Positions 48,587-60,814 of a stretch of 64,000 nt of DNA are shown one piece after another. Source of the stretch: Tigriopus japonicus (taxonomy: Eukaryota; Arthropoda; Copepoda; Harpacticoida; Harpacticidae); assembly GCA_010645155.1 (NCBI GenBank), contig CM021322.1:5179192-5243191 (forward strand). The letters run 5' to 3'. The notes beneath the pieces were generated by a model. The model was given only the letters and a program-made list of their open reading frames with translations, was not told where the DNA came from and ran no database searches. The translations under genes and the position numbers were made by a program. How positions within the stretch are numbered: position 1 is the first letter of the stretch; the number at the start of each line of letters is the position of its first letter.

Positions 48587-50390
48587 GTAAGCCTTTTCCA
48601 CTGAGTCCTAGTAACCAATGGCGTTTGGCGATTCAAGAATGTGTTTGTTTGCATTGCAGAGTGGATCACTAAAGATCATCGTCATATCTTTTCTCATATC
48701 AATTGGAAAATTCTTCAAGAAGACTCTTTAGAATTCCGAGTCGTCGTCGACTTGGAAGAAGAGGATGAGGAAGAATAAATCACCAGCACTACTTCGTACA
48801 TAATCCAACTGTTAGCACAGCAGAGTGCAATATCATCATCGCCATCATCATGATCGTCATTGACAGAAGAAAAGAAGGCATATCAACCCCCCCACAGGGT
48901 GAAAAATCCAAGCTCATGGTTAGTGATATGAAACGAAGAAGTCAGAAGAAAGTTATTGGACTCTTTGAACCCTCCTAACCATGAAGATCTATTTATTCAA
49001 AAACTAAGACGAAGCAAATTTCTGCTCTTTTCGACAGACTATATGCTAATTACCCACATGTGCAGCAAATCCGAGAGTTTGACACAAATCCTCTGGCAAG
49101 ACAAAGAACACATTAGAGGATGACAAAAGGAAAATCCAATTCCAATCCCAATTCCAATCCGTGACTCTTTAAAGCCATATGTTCAATTTCGGTTGGCTCA
49201 AACATCCCATTAGCACCTTGCAGGCACTTCCAAAAAACTCAATGTCTACTACTGTTGTTTGTATCTCGCTGTTTCTCTCTACATATGAACTCAATTTAAT
49301 CCGGTAAAGCTGTGATCAAAGCGAATTTTCTACAGAACTTACATGTTCCATAAGGATTTTCTTTCTTTGACTCTTCTATTTCGACCTTTTCGGAACTGAT
49401 GGTTTTCATAGGGATGATGTTTGAGGGGATGATTCTCCATGACACATTACCACGTAACCCCACCGCCCTGAAAATATCCAAATCTTGTCTCTTCTCTTGG
49501 ATTAAGAACTCCGAAATTCAAACTCAACTCTATCCCACCAACACTTAGGTTGTGACTTGTGAGTACATATAACCTGAATATTTATGCGCCTGTGGCCTTT
49601 GTTGGTCACAAGTCCCTTCTGTTATCTGTCCTTTTGTGGTACATGCCTCATGTTTCCTTGTCCTTTATCCTTGATTTCTTTGATCTTTCATCACAACTGA
49701 ATGGCAAATAGGTACAAACTACGAACCAATTTAGAACCTTGGACCTCAACTTGAGTACAATTCAGAAGGTCATTTGCATTTAATACATGTTCCTGTTTCA
49801 ATTTTCTAACCTTTGATCTCCAACCATGAACCAATGGTTCCTTAGTTCAGTAACATTACAACAATTCCCCCTCAAAAACGGCGCACCATCATTTTTGTAC
49901 AAAGACGACCACCCATCAAGTATCTTGTGCCGTTTCCTTAGATTTCCATGCATAGCGAATGAAAACTCGAAGTTGTTGATGGTCAGCATTATTAATCTCA
50001 TAATGGGTCTAACTATTGATCGGCCTCTCCAAGAAAATATCTCTCAATTCTCATTCGAGGACCCAAATGTTGTTGCCTAAAAATAAAATAAATCCCTTAT
50101 CAATCAGACAATCGTATCCTTCAGATTTTTCATGCATTTGATGAAGGGAGATTTCGTGGTTAGCTCTTCCTGAAGGAGACAGTAGAACTCAACGAGCGGA
50201 AGTTGCTTATCCAGGTGGAACAAAACAGATTGTTCAGCCGAGGTTCAAACCTTTTTCATCCAATAAATGAACATTTCTTTTAAAGGCAAATGTTTTTACT
50301 GCATTGGTTTATAAGGGAACCCGTGGCAGTTTCGCAGTAATAAAACGTTATTGTGGTGTTTCGTGATGAGGGGAAAAACTTTGGGCATTG
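48587..50390. other. 3' region of the CUB-LDLa gene and intergenic
   Basis: A GTAAGC donor sits directly after the stop codon and a TTGCAG acceptor lies near 48660, so a spliced 3' UTR is likely. AATAAA at 48774-48779 is a candidate polyadenylation signal. An ATC/CAT triplet run lies at about 48830-48860. No gene is seen further on. Confidence 0.4.
48774..48779 (+). terminator. Candidate polyadenylation signal of the CUB-LDLa gene
   Basis: AATAAA about 190 bp after the stop, within the putative spliced 3' UTR exon. Confidence 0.45.
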
Positions 50391-51249
50391 CTACAAGATG
50401 CTCAGTAAGACGGCGATGGGCGAGTTTGCACTTTGGGCCTTTTGTTTGAGGTATTTGTCGCAAAGTTTTTCCAATTTACTCCAGACGAGTGGGTCGTTGT
50501 GAGCCTGCCACACTAAGTGAAAGATATTGTCCTTCTTGTAATCCTCAAAAATCGGCTTGAGTGATGTTCTGTTTTTCTCCTCGTGGACTTCAAAGGCCAA
50601 TCGTGACCTTAGGACGGAATCACTAAGCGCTATCGGGCTTTGGCAGCTCTCTTCTCTGAGGAAATCTCGCTCCATCTGTTCAAAGAGTCGATTGTGCTCG
50701 TTTATCAGATGGTCTTCCTCTTCTTCGGCTGTTTTCTTTTGTTGCTTGGACTTCTTCTTGCCCTTTTTGTTGGCCTTATTATCCGATCTGGCCCTTTTCT
50801 GAGGAGACTGGTTCTCCTCTCCACCATAAAGGTCAAAGTGAAGCTGCTCCTGCTTGGATTGAAGGACGCGAATGGAACGAGCAAGGAGCACAAAGTCCAA
50901 AAGAGAAGCCCGCCAATGCTGCTTCGTTCGTTCGTCGAGTGAGGTCAAGAAGGCACGGAAATCGGGCACCCAAGTCGCCTGATTATGATCTTGAAGCAGA
51001 TCTGTCAGGTCCGTAGGAATCTGGTCCATGGTCTGGAACACAACCAAAGAATGGAAAATTGTAAGATCAAATGAATGTTCCCGAGATGAAGAAAATTATG
51101 ATTAGGTGTTTGAGGGAGGGGGACGTATCAAAAGCATTGGAACTTACCTTTTGGTCTTTGAAAAAGCCTAGTATGTTCCCCATGGTGTTGGTGAGGTTGG
51201 ATTGTAGTAAGTGTTCAATGCACGATTTATTGGACGGTTTTGAGGCCAT
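50391..51249 (-). CDS. Unrecognised two-exon protein with lysine-rich middle
   Basis: Exons 51249-51148 and 51032-50391 join in phase 0 across a GTAAGT donor and a TTCCAG acceptor, giving 247 residues. The N-terminus (MASKPSNKSCIEHLLQSN) and an early helical part (RTKQHWRASLLDFVLLARSI) are followed by a very basic stretch (KANKKGKKKSKQQKKTAEEE). The latter resembles a nuclear/nucleolar localisation signal next to an acidic run. The C-terminal half is again helical (VWSKLEKLCDKYLKQKAQ). There is no signal peptide or TM. I do not recognise the family. The even codon use and clean splice make it a likely real gene. Confidence 0.75.
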
Positions 51250-54200
51250 GACACAAATTAGAAACTAAACAATCAACTTGAACAGAACTGGAGGATGGAA
51301 CCAAAATCACAAGTGGATAAACTGAAAGAAATATCAGCAACGTTGAACAGGTGTTTGAATCATGGTGGAACACACTGATATGACAAACACGACGATCGAA
51401 GTAGCATGCGGGGTGACAATATGGCGCCCCAAGGATGTCAGCTTGCAATGGAAACTTACAAATGGTCGAGAAGACCACGTCAGCACTTTGACACCCTGAC
51501 TTTGGTCACAAAACCAATGCTCACAAAGTTATTCAAACCGAGGTTTGCCACGGTCTGAGTAAGAACACGGACCTATAGATCACCAAAGGGCTTACATTTC
51601 ACTGAATGAGTCCCTAGATGGCCTCTCTCCATTGTCTATCTCTACGATAATATATTTTTTGGCCTGCTTACGTACTTGCCAAGCTCTTTCCGTCTCGAAG
51701 CATGATGAACGCCGTCAAGTCCGCCAGCTTCAACGCCGCTGAGTACGAACGAAGAAGGCACCTCTGATGATATTCCGTGAAACGACGAAACGACAAGCCC
51801 TAAGCACGTTGTGACGAGAAAGAGTCCCTAACCGATCAGAGATTCCCAAGCTCTTTCAGTACATTACACACATCCACCTAGTCGTAGTATGTCGTCGTAC
51901 CCGCAGGTTGAATAGGTGCTCCCTCTGGGATGTCAGTACGAAGGTATGTTATACGTGAGAACAATGATATGATGTGCGCTATGCGTCCCTCCGTCTCCTT
52001 CCCGTCTTCTCTTGTTCGAAGCCCGCTGGTGAAATGTTGGTGAGTTTTTGTGGGACTGGATCGCTATACTTTAGCCAATACATTTAAGGCAGTCGCGATT
52101 GATTGATAGATGGAATCTAGTTCCCTTTTAGGGTATGGCCCATGGATGAATAATGGGAATGATGGGTTAAAAGGACCAATATTTCGTTTTTTCAAGGGAG
52201 GACATTGTCACTAAAATTTCACCCAAAGATTTCCATCCCCACATTGTTGCAAAGTGGTCGACACTGGGGAAGAGATAGTGCCTGATTTATACAATGTTGG
52301 AAAGTAAAATGAAGGGGGAGGACGGCGAGATCTCTTTCTTTTGAGTTTGAGTCACGACCAAATAAAAGCCATGACACAACGAACGAGCCACTAGCACAGT
52401 ACACACAGTTTGCTCGTCGGAAAAGAACTACCCTAACCTCGCTTCAATGAGCAATGATTTTGAATGAGGATGGGTTCCAATCATCCGAGCAAACTAAAAA
52501 GATTGCTATTTGCTTATCGTTTTTTAAAGTAATCTGCGATCGAGTGTATTTGCGTGAACCAGTCATGGTTGTAAATACATTGCTCATGTCCGTCATTCCT
52601 TGTCTTTCCGCAATTTTAACTCATTAATTTTGGATATCTAAAATTTCAAGGTTTTCTTTTGATTCAGTTACTTGCTTGTGGTTACTCTCCCTCTTTCTTT
52701 AATCTAGCTTTAGGTCCTCCACAATGAACTCGACGAAATGAGGGTTGTCGAAGTCGAACTAAGGTCAAAGGTGTAGGAAATGACTACGAGTAGAAACTTT
52801 TCCATACTTGATGCCGTCCAATGCTCTGTTGAGGGTTATGTTTTCATGATCGTCTTGAACATAATATTTTTTGACACTATTTGTATAACTCTAAATTTTT
52901 CTTAAGGTAAAACGCTCGAAAGAGAGTTCAGGAATGAGATCACCGGGTGATGGTGAGCTTGAAGACTTTACTCCAAGTCATGCACATTATGACCTCCATG
53001 GGGTGCCATGTCGGTGTCTCCTGGGGCTCGATTGATGTATTCGCTTCTTGAATACACAAGCGAAGATCCGGCCCCTGTATACCTGTTTGAAATGAGTCGG
53101 GTTGCCCGTTGTAAACTGGAAATAACCTCTTTGTCACGGGATAATACATAAAACGAACCCGACCAAAACCATCCGTTCGCCAAGCCAATGACGTGTCTGA
53201 TTTTTCTGCACTCATTGCAGAGAGAAAATGGTCTTGAGCTTGAAAATTTTCAGGAGGGCGCCAAAAAATTTGGTATCCAATGTCTGTTATGGCATGAAAA
53301 TTACATGGTGTTCAAACATGGTGGCAATTTACGTTGATAAAGATCGCACTCATGAGGCGCAACCAAAGTAGGTGGGAAGTGAGGGTTTGGGGGCATGTGC
53401 GAATGTGTGCCAGATTTTGGACTCCATATAGTGAGTGGTATGCCAGATGAGGTACCTCATTGGAAACTGATTGCAAGCAAAATTCAAGAACGAGATGATA
53501 GCGAAACGAAGCAAAGAGAAAAGGCTCCAACAAAGTACACATACTAGACCTCAGGAATGCAGGACTCACTTACCCTCAATCATGTCTGTGTTATTTGCTG
53601 TATCAACAAGTTTGGGAAGCAATGACTTTGGATCAGATTCTTCGGAACTTCTTGTGTTTATGTCTTTTGGGCCATCCAAGTCAAGCAGGCAGCTTCAGTG
53701 AAGAGCTCACTGTACTATGTTCCCTTGGCGTTAATGGCAGTCTTTAGGAACTCTGCAGATGAGTTCTCCTTGCTACATTCCCCCTCCTAAAATAATTTCG
53801 GCCAAGTTGGAAACAAGCCCCAGCGAGGATAAGGCTGTCAACCTCGCTTCTCTTCGGGGTTCCCTTGTAGTTCGAGCTTGATGTGGGCTTCCTCCTTGCC
53901 CACCATCACCAGGGACAGCCCTGCCTTGGTCATTTGACGTAGAGAGGAAGTTGTACATTAGAGCTACTTAGCCCCCTACTGTTGTCTCAACTTGTGTGCG
54001 CAAAGACTAAAGAAGTGTGGGAGTAGCCAGTTCAGTTCTTAGCTAGCTGGCTACTGTTCTACTGTTCATCTTGGTGAAGACGAGGTGTTTCTCGAGCCCC
54101 GTCTCCACGTCTTCTGGTTCTCTTCCTCCTCTTCTTTTCTTTTTTCCTTCCCCTTCCAACGCCCTTGTTTCCTTCCATGTCTTTTGGTTCCTCCCTGGTT

Positions 54201-54379
54201 CTCCAAGGGATTTCCAAGAGAGAGCTCATACTAATGCGGACGTAATGAGAGCTAACTACCATTCGGACGACTTATACAGTAGAGGGAGAGGCAAATATCG
54301 TGTGTGGTATTTAGAGTTTTAACAAAAAAAAAATCAATATAAAACAGTATCTTCAAATGGGAAAGATCAATTGGTTTTT
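51250..54379. other. 3.1-kb stretch with no supported gene
   Basis: A 91-codon open frame on the minus strand (52940-53215) is the best candidate but has no recognised similarity or splice partners. A short GC-richer block near 51680-51780 has a 22-codon plus-strand frame starting MMNAVKSASFNAAEYERRR, possibly a fragment of an exon. Nothing else can be supported. Confidence 0.35.
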
Positions 54380-54520
54380 TTGCGATTTTATAGAATTTAT
54401 TTGCCATTTCGACCTTTGATGCAATTCATTTTGGGACTTTTTGCTGTTTTTTTTGGTAACTAAAAGCCAATGTATTTTTGCACTTTTATCCCGTCCCTAG
54501 TGATGAGGCTATACATACAT
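54380..54520 (+). mobile_element. Family 1 hAT-like element, right-end fragment (copy c)
   Basis: Ends with TTTGCACTTTTATCCCGTCCCTA followed by GTGATGAGG. The internal GGTAACTAAAAG and TATTTGC(C/T)ATTT words match the right ends at 9460-9508 and 56970-57010. No left end is present. Confidence 0.65.
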
Positions 54521-54860
54521 GGAAAAGTTGGACTCAATTTCATTAGATAAAAGTAGAATTGGATTTGGAACTCAAAAATCCGAGAAAAATTCGAGTATTT
54601 TCATATCCAACCTTACTGTATACACAAATCGAGTGGATGGATATCTTCTTACCAATTTGCCTACGCTTTTCATTAAGCTTATTCAAAACTTACAAAAAAA
54701 ACCTTTCATTTGGTCCACAAAACTTTGTTTGGAAATATTCAAAATTCCCATTGTGGGCTAACGTATTTTTGGTTAACAGCATCAATATCTAAAATTTTGC
54801 TCAAGATTGAAAAATGTTGGGACAAGAAAAATCTAGGACTTTATGTTTGAGTAATTTTTT

Positions 54861-55001
54861 TTGCGATTTTATAGAGTTTATTTGCTATTTCGACCTTTTA
54901 TGCATTTTGTTTTGCGATTATTGGCTGGTTTTTTTGGTAACTAAAAGCCAATGTTTTTTTGCACTTTTATCCCGTCCCTAGTGATGAGGTTTTACATACA
55001 T
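54861..55001 (+). mobile_element. Family 1 hAT-like element, right-end fragment (copy d)
   Basis: Almost the same sequence as copy c, exactly 481 bp further on. It includes the flanking GTGATGAGG and ACATACAT beyond the element end, so it arose by duplication and not by a second insertion. No left end is present. Confidence 0.7.
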
Positions 55002-55792
55002 CTGCAAAAAAATGAAAACTTTACGCCTCATTTGAACACTTAAATATCTTATATCACAAAATTGATGGAAATCATTCGTCAGATTAAATCATCGGAGAGC
55101 ATGCTTTAGGGTATAAGATGTATTTTGGACGTGGATTAACAACGCAACTCATTTTAAAGAACAAAACATGGTCTTGGAATCAAAAAAAATATTTCGTTTC
55201 TAACTTATTTGAAACTGAAATATTTATAACAAGGAAAATTTTATTTATCATATTATTCATATTTAAATGATTTTTTATCTTATTTTTTTAATCTAAGTAT
55301 TTTCAAATAAGATTAAAAAATATTCTGAAAAATAAAAAAACTGCATTAAAAAGGCAGCTTATTTACTAAAACTACGTATGCTCGAGCATCGTTATTTTTC
55401 ACTTGAGCCATTTGAATTCGTGCACAGAAGATCCAAGTTAGAAGCAGAGGTGTTCTTTAAAGGACCTACTGTACTTGCTCAAAAGATAAGAGACCCTTTC
55501 ATTCATAATCTTGCGTTCATTCGAATTTGGGACCATGATCAATGTATCTTTTTTTAATAAGGATGGGAAACACTTAAGACCTAGTGATGTTTTATAATTG
55601 AAGCTTAACGAAACTTGCTTAAATTGTTTCAATGTTTTTTTAAGTCACCTTTGTTTATTTTTTTAAATTTTGCAAGTTTCAAGGAAACCACATTTACAGT
55701 TACAATGTTCAAAAAAGAAAAAATGTTCATTCGACTACAATCTGAGTCAAAAAAGGTCTGAAACACTGATGTGGCTTATTGAAACTCAGAAG

Positions 55793-57010
55793 TAGGGACG
55801 GGCAAATAGTGCAAAAAGATTTTTGGTTTCAAAACACGTGTTCTGTCTTTTTGGATTTTTCACCTTTATATACACTTTCTGTTCGTGAATTTGGCCAAAA
55901 TTGACAAATTGTTAAAAAAGTAGGTTTTGAGAATCTCTAAACTTTTGAAAGAAATTTTAGTCTCAAAATCAAATTTTGAAACTAAACAAGCTTCCATTTG
56001 GAATTAAACTTTCTCAGTATCTTGATGAAATATGTACATTTCAGACACAAACCTCACAATGTATTCTCCATCTTGGATTAGCAAGATCATCCCATTCGCT
56101 TTGGACTAAAGAAAATTATTGCATGCAACCAACATACATCAAACCTAAAGAAACTCAAGTTAATGTAATGGAAGGATAAAAGAAGCCCTTATTATTCAAT
56201 TTTAAAATTATAAAATAATATGTAATATTCCATAAACATGAAAACATCAAGCTATGGAAATGTCGGTGTACCGGTACACGGATGCTTAATTGAGCTAAAG
56301 AAATCATTATTAAGTTCCAAAGCTATTTGAGGCCAGTTTTGAGGTTTAGAGACAATGTCGCATATAAATTGAGTTCTGGTAATTATGTCACGGTCCAGAA
56401 ATTGAAGTAATGTCACTTAAAACCTGCTTAAAAGCACATCTATGAACATTTTCTTTAATGCGTTTGTTAGGCACACGTAGATCACGGGTTGTCCAAAATA
56501 TTGGTGAAATATATTTCAATTTTCCATGGCTATTTTTGAACAACATATTTAAAGTACAAAATTGGACTTTAGTGAAGCCATATTAGAACAAGGGCCCAAT
56601 AGATTTCGACAATATTTTTGGCACAGGCAGCCATGAGACCAAGTTAGGAATGGGTAAAAATAAAAATTCAGAAGATTATGAAGTATATTTTGAGTGACTT
56701 TATTTCAGTTTTTGGCCCGTGACCTAATCAATAGAACTCAATTACATGTGTAGCATTGCCTCTTTTACTCAAAACTGGTCTCAAATGTCTTTGGAATTTA
56801 AATTGATTTTTCCAACTCAATCTAACGCTGTGAGGTCTCTATGTCTATGTGTGACTTTTTAAGTCCAAAAGCAAGTTATTTGATTCTTTTTCGACATCTA
56901 TTTGCACTTTCGACCTTTTTCTGCACATTGTTTTGCATTCTTGCGTACATTTTTCAGCGCCTTTTGCCAACTAAAAGGCTATATTTATTTGCACTTTTTG
57001 TCCGTCCCTA
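55793..57010. mobile_element. hAT-like non-autonomous element, family 1 copy b
   Basis: Left end TAGGGACGGGCAAATAGTGC. Right end ATTTGCACTTTTTGTCCGTCCCTA. The flanking 8-mers CTCAGAAG (55785-55792) and CTCGGAAG (57011-57018) differ by one base, an aged target duplication. At 1218 bp it is close to copy a (1252 bp), with which it shares many blocks such as AAATTGAGTTCTGGTAATTA and TTAGGCACACGT. No transposase frame is present. Confidence 0.85.
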
Positions 57011-57351
57011 CTCGGAAGAGAATTTTGTGTCATGTAATTGAAATTAAATATATTTCTTAATGCTGTAATTGTGGTTTCTTGCAATTTTTAGGAAGTAGTT
57101 ACTATTGGAATTTATTACATGTCCCTAGAAATCGACCCAACTCGGATCGACACAAACCCAGCCATGTTTCTGTTCAATAGGTTCTGTGAAAACAAAAGTT
57201 TAGTACCGAGAAGATCTTGAAACTCGCGGGTATGTATGATCTTCGGACATTAAAAGTTTTTAAAAAACTTCTCAGATTAGAGTGAATGAAATGAAAACAA
57301 ATTAGATCACTAATATTGGTCCAAAATTATAATTTGGTAACAAACATGATT

Positions 57352-57738
57352 TTAATAGAAGAATATCGTCACTTCTGTATGGCCACCTAATTCAGTGGCT
57401 CCATCTTGATCCTTAGCTTTTTGGGTTGGTTGCGGAGTTTTTACTATCGCTCCAAGGAATGTAATTCCCTGCAAATAAATATATCATAAATATGATTAAT
57501 ACAATTAATAATATTTCAATATTGAAATGAGATTTGATCTAGCAACGAGTTACTGTTGACAAGTTGACAACCCTTGTAAAATGTATTGATCAGGATTAGT
57601 ATTTAAAAACTTAACTGACCGTGCTTTAAAAACTGTAAGAGGATCAGCTCCAACATTTTCAGACAGAACAAGTTGAAAAACAATACTATCCTTTATCTTA
57701 AGAGGATATTGAAAAACACTTGCCATGTCATTGTCCAA
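57352..57738 (-). CDS. Low-confidence two-exon open frame
   Basis: Segments 57738-57616 and 57468-57352 can be joined in phase through a weak GTTAAG donor and a TTGCAG acceptor, giving about 79 residues (including IKDSIVFQLVLSENVGADPL and LGAIVKTPQPTQK). I do not recognise the sequence. It begins right after the dehydrogenase relic and may be part of a decayed gene. Confidence 0.22.
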
Positions 57739-57761
57739 CTTAGGAGAAAATCTAAGTGATA

Positions 57762-57903
57762 ATTATTCAATTTCACAATTTTCTCGCTAAGTTCCCATAA
57801 TCTCTTTTGGGCATTCTTGTCCAAAGCATTAGCACAAGGCATCTTTTCCTCGAATCCGCCATAATATCGACCCTAATGTTCCTCGATTGAGTACACCTCC
57901 ATT
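57762..57903 (-). pseudogene. Relic of a third retinol-dehydrogenase-like gene (last exon only)
   Basis: The minus-strand reading gives SIEEH-stop-GRYYGGFEEKMPC, then ALDKNAQKRLWELSEK. This matches the last exon of the intact gene at 59728-60814 (SIEKHSGRYYSGCKEKRPC and ALDKNAQKKLWELSEK). A TAG at 57873-57875 replaces the Ser codon before GRYY. No upstream dehydrogenase exons are found next to it, so it is a truncated duplicate. Confidence 0.85.
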
Positions 57904-59698
57904 TTTGCTTTAATCATGAACTCTTCAACATTTTGCCATTTTCAAGATATTCAAGATAAAATATGCTTATCATTTTACTTTTTTCCAAATTGAAGCCACT
58001 TTTTATGATTTTGATCAATTTTTTATTCTTTACTTTGGCCAAAGAAAATCAAGTTCAAATCCGGCCCTTACACATGAATATGAAAATACCCAAAGATTTG
58101 TTTGGAACCCCTTGCATTCGTGAAAATTTCCTTTGAACTTCTAGGACAGTTAATTGGGAATCGTCTATGCAGTTTTCCAAAACGATGATGGGAAATTTAA
58201 ACAACCAAGAGTCATTTTGGCCCTTAACAAATGGCTCTGACTCAAGTACTACGTGTTTTTAAGGCTAAAATTTGCTTTCATTACCGCTCGTAGGTTTTTA
58301 TCTAAAATCGGCCCAGCTTGTTAATACCGCAAATGAGAAAAAACTTTGGGCATTTTCTCATTTTCTGACGTTAGTTTTTAACAAAGCGTCAATTTAGGTA
58401 ATTTTGACGATATCTGGGCAATTTAGATAAACACCTTCTGAGAGTACTGGTCAGAGCCATTATTGAAGAAGCAGATATGACCTTTAAAGAAAGGAAACAA
58501 ATTTCTATGACATACGATTGAAAACTTAAGATTGGTGATTCATCAGAGAATCTGACGAATCACAAATGTTAAGTCCGTTCATTTTATACTTTAACTACTG
58601 TAATCGAAACAACCTTGACCCTAGAATCACCAATAACGAAATATATTTTTTGGAATTGTGGGTGCTAGGGTTGGAGGGCTCAGCTTCTCAGAGCCAGCCA
58701 AGCCAACCATCACATCGTTTGATTTTTTTCCGATGAACGATTTCAAGTCCAGTATCAGGATGGTTCTCTGCTTTAAGAAAGGTCGGGGAGGAGAGTCAAA
58801 CCTCAAATATTACACCTTGTAGTAAAATACCCAAACCACGACACCTCGTCTCCTCCATTTACAAATTTTGGCGTCGTGTGCTCTGCTGAGTCTGCTCAGA
58901 AGTAGAAAATCAAGTCAACTTAAGCGTTGAGTTGCAATACAGCCCAAATTGTTTTGAATATGTGCAACTTTTACAAAAAAATCTCTCCATTAAAGGTTAT
59001 CGTGTGTCAGAATCGTGTGCTCACAACCTTGAGTATTAAGACTGAAAATGAGATAAACAAGTTTGGGGCTTTCCTCAATTTTTTGGGTAGCTTGAGGCAA
59101 AAATTAGTAAATTAGATTTAAAAATTTAAAACATAATTAGTTAAAAAAGTAATTTTCTAAGCAATTTTGACAACGTTTTTAGGTAATTTAAGCAAAAAAC
59201 ATCCGAGACCACTGACTGTTGAGTAAAATCTAGTTCAACACTTCGGTGTACCACAGGGAACTCCACAATTCCCTGACTTTGCCAAGGGCCAATAGAATGG
59301 CGAAAAATAGTGGCAAAATAGCGGGTTTCAATGTCAAATTATGAAAAACATGTACTGTTTTTAGAGTTTTCAAAATAAATGAAGCGTTGCCAACTAACTT
59401 TTGTTGAAGTTTAACAATGATTGTGAAATATTGGTTCAATAAAAAAAAAGAAATAGGAAACAACATACACTTTTAATTCATTTAATAAAAAAGACATTAT
59501 TTAGGGACTCGTTTTGCAAGTCAAAGATAATGTCAATAAAATATAAAAAGAGAATGAAACATGATCGAAATCCCACGGTCACCCTATGAACCAAATGGTT
59601 CGTTTCATGGGATTCTCTTTCCATCAGAATATTCAATATTTTTAAGATATGTACCACAAAATTAAAACGGCTCTTGCTTTGACTATCTCTTCCGATAT
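57904..59698. other. Intergenic stretch between relic and intact dehydrogenase
   Basis: AT-rich. No dehydrogenase exons or other genes are recognised. Confidence 0.4.
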
Positions 59699-59704
59699 TT
59701 TATT
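59699..59704 (-). terminator. Polyadenylation signal AATAAA of the first dehydrogenase
   Basis: Canonical hexamer on the coding strand 24 bp after the stop codon. Confidence 0.65.
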
Positions 59705-59727
59705 CACCACAAAGCAATTTATACCAT

Positions 59728-60814
59728 TTATGCTTTCAATTCCACCATTTTCTCACTGAGTTCCCACAATTTCTTTTGAGCATTCTTGTCCAAAGCTCGA
59801 GTACAAGGCCGTTTTTCCTTACATCCGCTGTAATACCGACCCGAATGTTTCTCGATGGAGTCCTCCAAGGCGCAATACAAGTTTGTTTGAGCGCCTTGCA
59901 AAGGGGTTATAGTTACTAATGGAACCACTACCTTCATGGCAATTTTTCCATACCACTTCTTCTTGATGTGTCTGGAGAGCTCGGTGTTAACCACTCCTTG
60001 ATTATAAATATATTGATCATTCTCATAAATATGTTCGCGTTGACTCTTTTTAACTAAAATCTACCTGGATGAAGACTGTAGACCAAAATTCCAGATGATT
60101 CTAATCTTCTCGCTAGTTCAATTGCATGCATGACATTGGCCAATTTGGATTGTTTATACGCATTCATAGAGCTGAAACGCTTTTCAAAATTGATGTCATT
60201 CCAATAGATTTGACCTGTCTCGTGGGCCAAACTAGACACAATGACGATCCTGCGAAAAAGTGTAAATAGATGTGTGGTGCAATCTAAAGCTTTTAAATTG
60301 CCATTTACCTAGGATGAAACCCCGTGTCTGCAGATTTCCTCAACAAGGGCAAAAGCAGTTCTGTGAGGAGAAAATGACCAAGATGATTGGTGCCAAATTG
60401 CATATCGAATCCATCTTCAGTTTTCCAATTCGGGCACAACATCACCCCCGCGTTATTGATCAATATATCAATCTTTTCCTCTTTTTCTAAAAGAGCCTTT
60501 GCACAATTGCGAACAGACTTGAGCGATGCAAGATCCAGTTCCTGGACATCAACCACGCCTTTGGTCACAGTTTTGATCTCTTCAGCAGTGGCATTAGCTT
60601 TCTCCAAAGATCGACACAACATGATTATTCTTGCCCCTCTTCGACTCAAGTCTAAAGCTGTTTCTTTCCCAATCCCAGTATTTGCCCCTAAATGAAGCAC
60701 GATAAGTCACACATGCCCAAATACTAACTCCTTAATAAATATTTGCTTACCTGTGATGGCTATCACTTTGCCATCGAGCCGTTTGTCGATCATGGATCCC
60801 TTTAAATTTGGCAT
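59728..60814 (-). CDS. Short-chain dehydrogenase, retinol dehydrogenase 11-14-like (copy 1)
   Basis: NAD(P)-dependent oxidoreductase of the SDR family that includes RDH11-14, which reduce or oxidise retinoids and other lipid carbonyls. Exons from the high coordinate down: 60814-60751, 60687-60309, 60249-60065 and 59996-59728; 298 residues. The cofactor loop is TGANTGIG (21-28). GARIIMLCR supplies the arginine that usually favours NADP(H). The structural NNAG is at 99-102, catalytic Ser in VSS (153/154), and Tyr179-x-x-x-Lys183 in YKQSK. LHPG follows, then SGRYYSGC near the C-terminus. There is no long N-terminal membrane anchor, unlike several vertebrate RDHs. The substrate cannot be told from sequence. 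Confidence 0.94.

Noticed and set aside
48660..48780. Extra coding exon ending in an acidic run (DLEEEDEEE)
   Set aside because: An open frame follows a TTGCAG acceptor, but it fits only a frame of the preceding exon that is closed in exon 5. It is better read as 3' UTR.
52940..53215. 91-codon minus-strand frame as a gene
   Set aside because: No recognised similarity, no convincing splice sites, and a second overlapping frame of similar length on the same strand.
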